NCBI GenBank assembly: GCA_003194525.1
Contig: NBIV01000364.1
Span: forward strand, 1-52,091
Origin: Gracilariopsis chorda
Taxonomy: Eukaryota > Rhodophyta > Florideophyceae > Gracilariales > Gracilariaceae
DNA length: 52,091 bases
Direction: 5' to 3'
Numbering within the stretch: position 1 is the first letter of the stretch; every line of letters begins with the position of its first letter. This document shows positions 11,285-22,948 of the stretch, in pieces. The translations under genes and the position numbers were made by a program. Under the pieces are notes generated by a model. The model saw only the letters and a program-made list of their open reading frames with translations, was not told where the DNA came from and did not search any database.

Positions 11285-14200
11285 GTATATAGCGATAGTT
11301 GCAAGGGCTTGACAGTGTTTGCATCTGCGTGAGCTATAACATGCACACCCAAGAGCGTCAAAAGGCTTTAAAGGGTGCTGCTCTGCACGCAAACAGTGCG
11401 CAAACGTTCCCAATCCCCCACTGCCTCCGCACGCTTATGCGCCGAGGTACGTACGAGTTTTGTATTTTGCGGGTCAAAAAACTGGACGATTTGGGCGGGG
11501 TGACCCATGTCCAAGAATGTTTCGTGACTTTATGAGAACCAATATGCCGTTTGGAAATAGTTCTGAATTGGGTACTACATGTGGTTTCCCTTGCCACTTT
11601 TGCAAGGGGTATCCAGCGATAATTACAAGGGCTTGACAGTGTTTGCATCTGCGTGTCGAATCTCATGCCGTCCTAAGAGGCTCGCGAGGCTCTACAGCGT
11701 GCTGCGGTGCACGCAAACAGAGCGCAAACGTTCCCAATCCCCAACTGCCTCCGCATGCGTATGCGCCGAGGTTTGTTCGAATTTTGTATTTTGCGGGTCA
11801 AAAAAGCTTCCCGGTCTCGGCGGGCTGAACCACCTGGAATTCTGTTTTCGGACATTCTGAGAAACAATGTGCAGTTTGGAAATAGTTCTGAATCGTGTAC
11901 TACATGTGGGCTCGCTTGAAACGTTTGCAAGCGGTATCTAGCGATAATTGCAAGGGCTTGACCCTGTTTGCATCTGCGTGAGTTATAACTTGCACACCCA
12001 AAAGCGTCTAAAGGCTTTAAAGGGTGCTGCTCTGCACCTAAACAGAGCGCAAACGTTCCCAATCCCCCACTGCCTCCGCATGCTTATGCGCCGAGGTACG
12101 TACGAATTTAGTATTTTGCGGGTCAAAAAGCTTCCCCATTTCGGCGGGCTTAACCATGTGCAAGAATGTTTCGTGACATTATGAGAACCAATATGCCGTT
12201 TGGAAATAGTTCTGAATTGGGTTCTACATGTGGGTTCCGTTGCAACTTTTGCAAGCGGTATCCAGCGATAATTGCAAGGGCTTGACAGTGTTTGTTTCTG
12301 CGCGAGGTATATCATGCAGACCGAAGAGCTTCTAGAGGCTCCACAGGGTGCTGCGGTGCACGCAAACAGAGCGCAAACGTTCCCAATCCCGCACTGCCTC
12401 CGCATGCGTATGCGCCGAGGTAAGTACGAATTTTGTATTTTGCGGGTCAAAAAGCTGGACGATTTGGGCGGGGTTAACCATGTGCAAGAATGTTTCGTGA
12501 CATTATGAGAACCAATATGCCGTTTGGAAATAGTTCTGAATCGGGTACTACATGTAGATTCCCTTGCAACTTTAGCAAGCGGTATCCAGCGATAACTGCA
12601 AGGGGTTGAGAGTGTTTGCATCTGCGTGAGGTATATGATGCAGACCGAAAAGCTTCTAGACGCTCCACAAGGTGCTGTTGTGCACGCAAACAGAGCACAA
12701 ACGTTCCCAATCCCCCACTGCCTCCACATGCGTATGCGCCGAGGTACGTACGAATTTAGTATTTTGCGGGTCAAAAAGCTTCCCGATTTCGGCGGGTTGA
12801 ACCATGTGCAAAAATGTTTCTTGAAATTATCAGAAGCAATATGCCATTTGGAAATAGTTCTGAATCGGGTACTACATGTGAGATACGTACGAATTTTGTA
12901 TATTGCGGGTCAAAAAGCTCCACGATTTGGGCGGGTTGAACCATGTGCAAGAATGTTTCGTGACATTATGAGAACCAATATGCCGTTTGGAAATGGTTCT
13001 GAATCGGAACCTACATGTGGGTTCCCTTGCAACTTTTGCAAGCGGTATCCAGCGATAATTGCAAGGGCTAGAAAGTGTTTGCATCTGCTTGTCGAATCGC
13101 ATGCCGTCCTAAGAGGCTCGCAAGGCTCTACAGCGTGCTGCGGTGCACGCAAACAGAGCGCAAACGTTCCCAATCTTCCACTGCCTCCGCATGCGTATGC
13201 GCCGAGGTTTGTTCGAATTTTGTATTTTGCGGGTCAAAAAGGTTCCCGGTTTCGGCGGGCTGAACCACGCAGAAGTCTGTTTTCGGACATTCTGAGAAAC
13301 AATGTGCAGTTTGGAACAAGTTCTGAATCGTGTACTACATGTGGGCTCGCTTGAAACGTTTGCAAGCGGTATATAGCGATAGTTGCAAGGGCTTGACAGT
13401 GTTTGCATCTGCGTGAGCTATAACATGCACACCCAAGAGCGTCAAAAGGCTTTAAAGGGTGCTGCTCTGCACGCAAACAGTGCGCAAACGTTCCCAATCC
13501 CCCACTGCCTCCGCACGCTTATGCGCCGAGGTACGTACGAGTTTTGTATTTTGCGGGTCAAAAAACTGGACGATTTGGGCGGGGTGACCCATGTCCAAGA
13601 ATGTTTCGTGACTTTATGAGAACCAATATGCCGTTTGGAAATAGTTCTGAATTGGGTACTACATGTGTTTCCCTTGCCACTTTTGCAAGGGGTATCCAGC
13701 GATAATTACAAGGGCTTGACAGTGTTTGCATCTGCGTGTCGAATCTCATGCCGTCCTAAGAGGCTCGCGAGGCTCTACAGCGTGCTGCGGTGCACGCAAA
13801 CAGAGCGCAAACGTTCCCAATCCCCAACTGCCTCCGCATGCGTATGCGCCGAGGTTTGTTCGAATTTTGTATTTTGCGGGTCAAAAAGCTTCCCGGTCTC
13901 GGCGGGCTGAACCACCTGGAATTCTGTTTTCGGACATTCTGAGAAACAATGTGCAGTTTGGAAATAGTTCTGAATCGTGTACTACATGTGGGCTCGCTTG
14001 AAACGTTTGCAAGCGGTATCTAGCGATAATTGCAAGGGCTTGACCCTGTTTGCATCTGCGTGAGTTATAACTTGCACACCCAAAAGCGTCTAAAGGCTTT
14101 AAAGGGTGCTGCTCTGCACCTAAACAGAGCGCAAACGTTCCCAATCCCCCACTGCCTCCGCATGCTTATGCGCCGAGGTACGTACGAATTTAGTATTTTG

Positions 14201-17200
14201 CGGGTCAAAAAGCTTCCCCATTTCGGCGGGCTTAACCATGTGCAAGAATGTTTCGTGACATTATGAGAACCAATATGCCGTTTGGAAATAGTTCTGAATT
14301 GGGTTCTACATGTGGGTTCCGTTGCAACTTTTGCAAGCGGTATCCAGCGATAATTGCAAGGGCTTGACAGTGTTTGTTTCTGCGCGAGGTATATCATGCA
14401 GACCGAAGAGCTTCTAGAGGCTCCACAGGGTGCTGCGGTGCACGCAAACAGAGCGCAAACGTTCCCAATCCCGCACTGCCTCCGCATGCGTATGCGCCGA
14501 GGTAAGTACGAATTTTGTATTTTGCGGGTCAAAAAGCTGGACGATTTGGGCGGGGTTAACCATGTGCAAGAATGTTTCGTGACATTATGAGAACCAATAT
14601 GCCGTTTGGAAATAGTTCTGAATCGGGTACTACATGTAGATTCCCTTGCAACTTTAGCAAGCGGTACCCAGCGATAACTGCAAGGGGTTGAGAGTGTTTG
14701 CATCTGCGTGAGGTATATGATGCAGACCGAAAAGCTTCTAGACGCTCCACAAGGTGCTGTTGTGCACGCAAACAGAGCACAAACGTTCCCAATCCCCCAC
14801 TGCCTCCACATGCGTATGCGCCGAGGTACGTACGAATTTAGTATTTTGCGGGTCAAAAAGCTTCCCGATTTCGGCGGGTTGAACCATGTGCAAAAATGTT
14901 TCTTGAAATTATCAGAAGCAATATGCCATTTGGAAATAGTTCTGAATCGGGTACTACATGTGAGATACGTACGAATTTTGTATATTGCGGGTCAAAAAGC
15001 TCCACGATTTGGGCGGGTTGAACCATGTGCAAGAATGTTTCGTGACATTATGAGAACCAATATGCCGTTTGGAAATGGTTCTGAATCGGAACCTACATGT
15101 GGGTTCCCTTGCAACTTTTGCAAGCGGTATCCAGCGATAATTGCAAGGGCTAGAAAGTGTTTGCATCTGCTTGTCGAATCGCATGCCGTCCTAAGAGGCT
15201 CGCAAGGCTCTACAGCGTGCTGCGGTGCACGCAAACAGAGCGCAAACGTTCCCAATCTTCCACTGCCTCCGCATGCGTATGCGCCGAGGTTTGTTCGAAT
15301 TTTGTATTTTGCGGGTCAAAAAGGTTCCCGGTTTCGGCGGGCTGAACCACGCAGAAGTCTGTTTTCGGACATTCTGAGAAACAATGTGCAGTTTGGAACA
15401 AGTTCTGAATCGTGTACTACATGTGGGCTCGCTTGAAACGTTTGCAAGCGGTATATAGCGATAGTTGCAAGGGCTTGACAGTGTTTGCATCTGCGTGAGC
15501 TATAACATGCACACCCAAGAGCGTCAAAAGGCTTTAAAGGGTGCTGCTCTGCACGCAAACAGTGCGCAAACGTTCCCAATCCCCCACTGCCTCCGCACGC
15601 TTATGCGCCGAGGTACGTACGAGTTTTGTATTTTGCGGGTCAAAAAACTGGACGATTTGGGCGGGGTGACCCATGTCCAAGAATGTTTCGTGACTTTATG
15701 AGAACCAATATGCCGTTTGGAAATAGTTCTGAATTGGGTACTACATGTGTTTCCCTTGCCACTTTTGCAAGGGGTATCCAGCGATAATTACAAGGGCTTG
15801 ACAGTGTTTGCATCTGCATGTCGAATCTCATGCCGTCCTAAGAGGCTCGCGAGGCTCTACAGCGTGCTGCGGTGCACGCAAACAGAGCGCAAACGTTCCC
15901 AATCCCCAACTGCCTCCGCATGCGTATGCGCCGAGGTTTGTTCGAATTTTGTATTTTGCGGGTCAAAAAGCTTCCCGGTCTCGGCGGGCTGAACCACCTG
16001 GAATTCTGTTTTCGGACATTCTGAGAAACAATGTGCAGTTTGGAAATAGTTCTGAATCGTGTACTACATGTGGGCTCGCTTGAAACGTTTGCAAGCGGTA
16101 TCTAGCGATAATTGCAAGGGCTTGACCCTGTTTGCATCTGCGTGAGTTATAACTTGCACACCCAAAAGCGTCTAAAGGCTTTAAAGGGTGCTGCTCTGCA
16201 CCTAAACAGAGCGCAAACGTTCCCAATCCCCCACTGCCTCCGCATGCTTATGCGCCGAGGTACGTACGAATTTAGTATTTTGCGGGTCAAAAAGCTTCCC
16301 CATTTCGGCGGGCTTAACCATGTGCAAGAATGTTTCGTGACATTATGAGAACCAATATGCCGTTTGGAAATAGTTCTGAATTGGGTTCTACATGTGGGTT
16401 CCGTTGCAACTTTTGCAAGCGGTATCCAGCGATAATTGCAAGGGCTTGACAGTGTTTGTTTCTGCGCGAGGTATATCATGCAGACCGAAGAGCTTCTAGA
16501 GGCTCCACAGGGTGCTGCGGTGCACGCAAACAGAGCGCAAACGTTCCCAATCCCGCACTGCCTCCGCATGCGTATGCGCCGAGGTAAGTACGAATTTTGT
16601 ATTTTGCGGGTCAAAAAGCTGGACGATTTGGGCGGGGTTAACCATGTGCAAGAATGTTTCGTGACATTATGAGAACCAATATGCCGTTTGGAAATAGTTC
16701 TGAATCGGGTACTACATGTAGATTCCCTTGCAACTTTAGCAAGCGGTATCCAGCGATAACTGCAAGGGGTTGAGAGTGTTTGCATCTGCGTGAGGTATAT
16801 GATGCAGACCGAAAAGCTTCTAGACGCTCCACAAGGTGCTGTTGTGCACGCAAACAGAGCACAAACGTTCCCAATCCCCCACTGCCTCCACATGCGTATG
16901 CGCCGAGGTACGTACGAATTTAGTATTTTGCGGGTCAAAAAGCTTCCCGATTTCGGCGGGTTGAACCATGTGCAAAAATGTTTCTTGAAATTATCAGAAG
17001 CAATATGCCATTTGGAAATAGTTCTGAATCGGGTACTACATGTGAGATACGTACGAATTTTGTATATTGCGGGTCAAAAAGCTCCACGATTTGGGCGGGT
17101 TGAACCATGTGCAAGAATGTTTCGTGACATTATGAGAACCAATATGCCGTTTGGAAATGGTTCTGAATCGGAACCTACATGTGGGTTCCCTTGCAACTTT

Positions 17201-19059
17201 TGCAAGCGGTATCCAGCGATAATTGCAAGGGCTAGAAAGTGTTTGCATCTGCTTGTCGAATCGCATGCCGTCCTAAGAGGCTCGCAAGGCTCTACAGCGT
17301 GCTGCGGTGCACGCAAACAGAGCGCAAACGTTCCCAATCTTCCACTGCCTCCGCATGCGTATGCGCCGAGGTTTGTTCGAATTTTGTATTTTGCGGGTCA
17401 AAAAGGTTCCCGGTTTCGGCGGGCTGAACCACGCAGAAGTCTGTTTTCGGACATTCTGAGAAACAATGTGCAGTTTGGAACAAGTTCTGAATCGTGTACT
17501 ACATGTGGGCTCGCTTGAAACGTTTGCAAGCGGTATATAGCGATAGTTGCAAGGGCTTGACAGTGTTTGCATCTGCGTGAGCTATAACATGCACACCCAA
17601 GAGCGTCAAAAGGCTTTAAAGGGTGCTGCTCTGCACGCAAACAGTGCGCAAACGTTCCCAATCCCCCACTGCCTCCGCACGCTTATGCGCCGAGGTACGT
17701 ACGAGTTTTGTATTTTGCGGGTCAAAAAACTGGACGATTTGGGCGGGGTGACCCATGTCCAAGAATGTTTCGTGACTTTATGAGAACCAATATGCCGTTT
17801 GGAAATAGTTCTGAATTGGGTACTACATGTGTTTCCCTTGCCACTTTTGCAAGGGGTATCCAGCGATAATTACAAGGGCTTGACAGTGTTTGCATCTGCA
17901 TGTCGAATCTCATGCCGTCCTAAGAGGCTCGCGAGGCTCTACAGCGTGCTGCGGTGCACGCAAACAGAGCGCAAACGTTCCCAATCCCCAACTGCCTCCG
18001 CATGCGTATGCGCCGAGGTTTGTTCGAATTTTGTATTTTGCGGGTCAAAAAGCTTCCCGGTCTCGGCGGGCTGAACCACCTGGAATTCTGTTTTCGGACA
18101 TTCTGAGAAACAATGTGCAGTTTGGAAATAGTTCTGAATCGTGTACTACATGTGGGCTCGCTTGAAACGTTTGCAAGCGGTATCTAGCGATAATTGCAAG
18201 GGCTTGACCCTGTTTGCATCTGCGTGAGTTATAACTTGCACACCCAAAAGCGTCTAAAGGCTTTAAAGGGTGCTGCTCTGCACCTAAACAGAGCGCAAAC
18301 GTTCCCAATCCCCCACTGCCTCCGCATGCTTATGCGCCGAGGTACGTACGAATTTAGTATTTTGCGGGTCAAAAAGCTTCCCCATTTCGGCGGGCTTAAC
18401 CATGTGCAAGAATGTTTCGTGACATTATGAGAACCAATATGCCGTTTGGAAATAGTTCTGAATTGGGTTCTACATGTGGGTTCCGTTGCAACTTTTGCAA
18501 GCGGTATCCAGCGATAATTGCAAGGGCTTGACAGTGTTTGGATCTGCGCGAGGTATATCATGCAGACCGAAGAGCTTCTAGAGGCTCCACAGGGTGCTGC
18601 GGTGCACGCAAACAGAGCGCAAACGTTCCCAATCCCGCACTGCCTCCGCATGCGTATGCGCCGAGGTAAGTACGAATTTTGTATTTTGCGGGTCAAAAAG
18701 CTGGACGATTTGGGCGGGGTTAACCATGTGCAAGAATGTTTCGTGACATTATGAGAACCAATATGCCGTTTGGAAATAGTTCTGAATCGGGTACTACATG
18801 TAGATTCCCTTGCAACTTTAGCAAGCGGTACCCAGCGATAACTGCAAGGGGTTGAGAGTGTTTGCATCTGCGTGAGGTATATGATGCAGACCGAAAAGCT
18901 TCTAGACGCTCCACAAGGTGCTGTTGTGCACGCAAACAGAGCACAAACGTTCCCAATCCCCCACTGCCTCCACATGCGTATGCGCCGAGGTACGTACGAA
19001 TTTAGTATTTTGCGGGTCAAAAAGCTTCCCGATTTCGGCGGGTTGAACCATGTGCAAAA

Positions 19060-20213
19060 ATGTTTCGTGACATTATGAGAAGCAATATGTCGTTTGGAAA
19101 TAGTTCTGAATCGGGTACTACATGTGGGTTCCCTTGCAACTTTTGCAAGCGGTATCCAGCGATAATTGCAAGGGCTTGACAGTGTTTGGATCTGCGTGTC
19201 GAATCCCATGCCGTCCTACAAGGCTCGCAAGGCTCTAGAGCGTGCTGCGGTTCACGCAAACAGAGCGCAAACGTTCGCAATCCCCAACTGCCTCCGCATG
19301 CGTATGCGCCGAGGTTTGTTCCAATTTTGTATTTTGCAGGTCAAAAAGCTTCCCGATTTCGGCGGGCTGAACCACCTGGACGTCTGTTCTCGGACATTCT
19401 GAGAAACGATGTGCAGTTTGGAAATAGTTCTGAATCGTGTACTACATGTGGGCTCGCTTGAAACGTTTGCAAGCGGTATCTAGCGATAATTGCAAGGGCT
19501 TGACCCTATTTGCATCTGCGTGAGTTATAACATGCACACCCAAAAGCGTCTAAAGGCTTTAAAGGGTGCTGCTCTGCACGCAAAAAGAGCGCAAACGTTC
19601 CCAATCCCCCACTGCCTCCGCATGCTTATGCACCGAGGTACGTACGAATTTTGTATTTTGCGGGTCAAAAAGCTCCGCGATTTGGGCGGGTTGAACCATG
19701 TGCAAGAATGTTTCGTGACATTATGAGAAGCAATATGTCGTTTGGAAATAGTTCTGAATCGGGTACTACATGTGGGTTCCCTTGCAACTTTTGCAAGCGG
19801 TATCCAGCGATAATTGCAAGGGCTTGACAGTGTTTGGATCTGCGTGTCGAATCCCATGCCGTCCTACAAGGCTCGCAAGGCTCTAGAGCGTGCTGCGGTT
19901 CACGCAAACAGAGCGCAAACGTTCGCAATCCCCCACTGCCTCCGCATGCGTATGCGCCGAGGTTTGTTCCAATTTTGTATTTTGCAGGTCAAAAAGCTTC
20001 CCGATTTCGGCGGGCTGAACCACCTGGACGTCTGTTCTCGGACATTCTGAGAAACAATGTGCAGTTTGGAAATAGTTCTGAATCGTGTACTACATGTGGG
20101 CTCGCTTGAAACGTTTGCAAGCGGTATCTAGCGATAATTGCAAGGGCTTGACCCTATTTGCATCTGCGTGAGTTATAACATGCACATTCAAAAGCGTCTA
20201 AAGGCCTTAAAGG
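19060..20213. repeat. Array-edge satellite with dimeric (about 648-bp) period
   Basis: Near 19060 the HOR pattern stops. The expected continuation TTTCTTGAAATTATC is replaced by TTTCGTGACATTATGAGAAGC, and the shortened monomer no longer appears. From there two monomer types alternate, and the segment near 19166-19402 is repeated with few changes 648 bp later at 19814-20050. Local variants absent from the main array (TTTGGATCTGCGTGTCG, GTTTGTTCCAATTTTG, GCAGGTCAAAAAG) are shared by both dimers. This is the usual picture of an array edge escaping homogenisation. The last monomer breaks off after TCTAAAGGCCTTAAAGG. Confidence 0.85.
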
Positions 20214-20217
20214 GGTT

Positions 20218-21005
20218 TTTTACGCTTCATCAGGAAGGAGTACTACAACCTGGAACGGGAGAAGCGCCATAAACTCTCGGCTGTGGCGGATGGACCATTC
20301 AAGGTCATCTCTGTGAACACCGACACTGTCGTGGTAGAGATGGGCGACACGCACGAACGGATTTCCCGTGATCGTGTTGTCCTTGCCCCTCCTCCCTCGT
20401 CAGAGGTAGTCCTGGATCCAGGCAACCCCGTTTCTACGGACTCTGCAACACCGGAATCATCCAGGAGTACTAGGCCTACGGTACTACCCCAACCCAGCCG
20501 GAGACTCTCAGACCTACCGACCCTGTCGGACTCACCGGCTCAACCGGGTAATTCGGGCCTCTCCGCACCCGCCCCTACCACGCCCACCCCCTGGCGCGAA
20601 TGTATACCCGCCAGGCGGGGAATGTTATCCCTTATCCCGCCGCTCCGTCTAAGTAAGGGGAGGAGAACACTCGTTTTCGAGGAACGATATCGCCGTCGCA
20701 ACGGGAAACACACTGTAACATACGGAACACTGACCGTGGAGCAAGGAGTATGTCACGGGACACTAATCCCCCGTTCCCGGGCAGTGTTGTGCAACAGGAA
20801 CCAGACGCGCAGGCCCCGCAAAAGCGGCAAATACACCGTTTGTCACGGGAAAACGAGAAGCCTCCCTCCAATACCGCAGCAGCGGAAATGCAATCGCCCG
20901 ATCCATCCCCGGAGGCATCGCCGCAAACGCGGGAAATATACCGTGCTACGCGGGACGTTGAAGCGCAACTACCGCACACCCCTGTCAGGGAAGGATCTCG
21001 GATAA
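20218..21005 (+). pseudogene. Chromovirus Pol fragment: integrase C-terminal GPF module and proline-rich linker
   Basis: The frame is open from the satellite junction, so the natural start is missing. The first residues read as the end of a Gypsy integrase: a basic, tyrosine-rich stretch (REKRHKLS), then ADGPFKVI (the GPF motif, near 20285-20305), a beta-rich stretch (VVVEMGDTHERISRDRV) and an alanine-proline exit. In this family the region binds DNA beside the integrase catalytic core. Residues beyond about 60 are proline-, serine- and threonine-rich with three loosely repeated GKYTV-like blocks, and look disordered. The frame closes at 21005 and the chromodomain lies in another frame, so the polyprotein is broken or shifted. 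Between 21006 and 21603 only disordered-type frames are seen. Confidence 0.7.
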
Positions 21006-21603
21006 GGGAGTATGGTGACGATTGCCCCCAATTCCCTGGGCAGAGCGATGCATCGAAGCCGCCATTGGCGGAAGCCCCTGCGGAAGCGGTTCAATTAGGT
21101 CCAGCAGACCCGCGCCCCGCGGAGAAGAGGCGCCCAGATACGCCAGCCTCACAGGGAAATACCCACACACCTCTTGGGGAAAAAGGGAGCCAAGGCGCAG
21201 TCGAAGCTTCAGGCCCTGGCCCGCAAGCACCGGAAACGCCTCCCGTCGTTGACGGAATCGAAGCCCCCGCTCCGGGGAATAATTTGCGCCAACCTGCGCA
21301 ACGCTGCGGCGAAGAACCGAGGAACTCGGGAAAAACCTGCGCCATCGCACGCTCGAAACCGGTCGTACCGGACGCGGCTCCTCCTCATGGAGATGGTGCA
21401 CCGCGCTTAGCGGCAATTCCCCTGAAAATGGTGTCATCGGCACCTGGCCGGAACCCCCAAAGGGGAATTTTGACCAAAATACCGGTGTACCGGAGTTAGC
21501 CCCAGGCAACCCTTCAGTAACCGGGGACACCACGGCGTCGCCGGAACGTATGGTGTAGAGCGCTGGTGCACCGGGCAGGGAGGCGGAACGCTTACCAATC
21601 ACC

Positions 21604-22179
21604 GTGTCGTACGGGACCCCGCAGGGGATGTCGCAAACGCCGTTCCCGCATACGCGGCAAAGACCCCGCAAGCTCGTGGTTTGCGAAGAAGACCGCACTC
21701 GCGGAGTTCAAGTCCCCCGCGGACTGGCGGTTCGCCCGGCCTACCGAGATGGCGGGAACAACGACGCCCCTCTGGGGAATGACTTGCCGTTGAAAACCGT
21801 GACGCCGCAAACCCTCTTCAGAGATATTTTCCCGCATGAGCAGCGGCCACTAGGACAGCGCACGGCAACGCCGGAGACATCGCCGACAACCCGGATGGGG
21901 GGCAACATACCGCACAGCGGGCAACCCTCGCAAGGGAGTGCAACCACCACCCGGCACGGCTGGCAGGTCTACGAACGAGAGTTCGTAGTAGACCGACTTG
22001 TCGGACACACCTGGGACCAGGATGGTATTCTACAATACCGCGTCCACTGGTACGGATATGACCCCAGTGGGGATACGTGGGAGCCAATTCAACACCTCCC
22101 ACGATCGCAGGTCGTGCGATACCACTGTCAAACGGGAACTGCAGCCCCAGCCACGCTGGTTAATGCCCAAGTCGGGTAA
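21604..22179 (+). pseudogene. Chromovirus Pol C-terminus with chromodomain
   Basis: This 191-codon frame holds a clear chromodomain at about residues 122-175: YEREFVVDRL, then YRVHWYGYDPSGDTWEP (W149, Y150, Y152, TWEP 158-161), then the helix HLPRSQVVRYH. Chromodomains at the end of Gypsy integrases bind modified histone tails and steer insertion into heterochromatin (chromovirus clade). Residues 1-120 are disordered linker. The frame differs by one from the upstream integrase fragment, so I treat it as the terminal part of a broken gag-pol. The true polyprotein start is not in the window; the methionine at 21604 is only the first in frame. The chromodomain identification is firm, the functional state is not. 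Confidence 0.82.
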
Positions 22180-22366
22180 CGTCGCCGCGCGAGCGGAGGG
22201 CAGTAAGAAAGGATAGCAAGGGAAAGTCCGTCCAAGACGGGGAATTCTAATTGGAAATCACCGTCCGTGACGGGAAAGTTTACCTAGCGGAGCAGCAAGC
22301 TCCATACTACACTACACTAACTGGCATAGCCAGGGAAGGAACAACAGGAAACTGGAAAAAAGAGGC

Positions 22367-22879
22367 TCACTCTTCGCTGTTGCCCGGGGCTTGACCACCT
22401 GCAAGGCGGTACGCCAACGTGTCCGCCATGGCGGTGACATACCCCGGAAGGGTGTCTGAGCCCTCCACATAAGCAGTGACCAATCCCTCATTGAGGACAG
22501 CGACCAGGTGAAACCACGGGGCAAGGCGCAGGCACGACGCGTGATTCCAATTCATCGGGTTGAGCCCCACCAGGGTGTTGTAGGTTGGCCAGTTGAACGC
22601 CGCAGCGGTTCCGGAGGACCCCACCGAAGGTGGTAGTGCGAAGGGATGGTCGGGTGCAGCAGCCATAGTCCCCGGTTGTACCGGATGTCGATCGCCCTGA
22701 GGCAGGGAACTGACCGGAAACCGGTGGTGTATCGCTCGAGAGGCCTCGGAGGTTGGCTGTGGTTGTTGATGTTGTTGTCGTTGTTCATTTCTCCCTTTTT
22801 GAGGGTGGCTGTTGTTGTTGTTTTTGCGCTCGATGACTCTGGTGCAGAGGGATTTACCGGAGAACCGGAGACAGAGCAC
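22367..22879 (-). CDS. Hypothetical antisense ORF in the 3' region of the chromovirus
   Basis: This 170-codon frame runs opposite to the element, between the chromodomain and the purine-rich stretch near 22938. The first 55 residues are rich in Asn, Gln, Pro and His (encoded partly by TTG/GTT-type triplet runs on the plus strand near 22755-22825). The rest is less simple, with several Trp and hydrophobic residues (FNWPTYNTL, MNWNHASCLRL, APWFHLVAVL) and ends GNSEE. I recognise no family. Antisense ORFs between pol and the 3' LTR are known in some plant Gypsy elements, so a real accessory gene is possible; chance opening of GC-rich DNA is the alternative. Confidence 0.35.
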   Translation of the reverse strand: MLCLRFSGKSLCTRVIERKNNNNSHPQKGRNEQRQQHQQPQPTSEASRAIHHRFPVSSLPQGDRHPVQPGTMAAAPDHPFALPPSVGSSGTAAAFNWPTYNTLVGLNPMNWNHASCLRLAPWFHLVAVLNEGLVTAYVEGSDTLPGYVTAMADTLAYRLAGGQAPGNSEE

Positions 22880-22948
22880 GCGCTTTTATCACCCATTTTC
22901 GTCTGGGAATCCTCCGCTTCCGCAGTCGTTTTACCGTCTTAGGGGGGG

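Larger units (their letters stand above)
10542..12625. repeat. Representative higher-order repeat unit (six full monomers plus one short monomer)
   Basis: This well-preserved copy shows the HOR structure. The CAAACGTTCC cores fall near 10618, 11082, 11404, 11730, 12053, 12378 and 12703, giving steps of about 464, 322, 326, 323, 325 and 325. The long first step is one full monomer plus a shortened one. Monomer subtypes are told apart by their middle parts (CTGCATATG-type versus CTGCTTGTCG-type segments, GAGGTTTGTTCG versus GAGGTACGTACG). The same subtype order recurs in the units at 12626, 14708 and 16790, which are nearly identical to this one. Near-identity between units but clear divergence between monomers is the usual sign of HOR homogenisation by unequal exchange. 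Confidence 0.92.
1..20213. repeat. Satellite array, about 324-bp monomer with about 2083-bp higher-order repeat
   Basis: The whole segment is head-to-tail tandem repeat. A core beginning CAAACGTTCCCAATC recurs about every 324 bp, and every monomer also carries recognisable GCGGGTCAAAAAG, AATATGCC, CTACATGT and GCAAGCGGTAT blocks. Above the monomer there is a higher-order period: the block GGTATATGATGCAGACCGA recurs near 2242, 4318, 6395, 8468, 10542, 12626, 14708, 16790 and 18872, spacings of about 2073-2084 bp. The array is open at the left edge and ends abruptly near 20213. Both 324 and 2082 are multiples of three, so chance reading frames run on for 60-330 codons on both strands in several frames. 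These do not look like genes. I do not recognise the satellite family. Confidence 0.97.

Noticed and set aside
11258..11290. CENP-B box in the satellite
   Set aside because: CTTGAAACGTTTGCAAGCGG shares a few letters with the CENP-B box but lacks the required core spacing (TTCG----A--CGGG).
1..20213. Long open frames across the satellite on both strands (up to 326 codons, for example 18229-19209 minus)
   Set aside because: They repeat with the monomer in several frames at once. The monomer length is a multiple of three, so openness is automatic. No domain, and one-base indels are tolerated freely in the left copies.
1..20213. CRISPR-like array
   Set aside because: Whole 324-bp units repeat; there are no unique spacers, and the context is eukaryotic.
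21592..21837. Minus-strand frames opposite the chromovirus linker (also 20985-21698)
   Set aside because: GC-rich shadow frames opposite low-complexity linker; no domain or start context.
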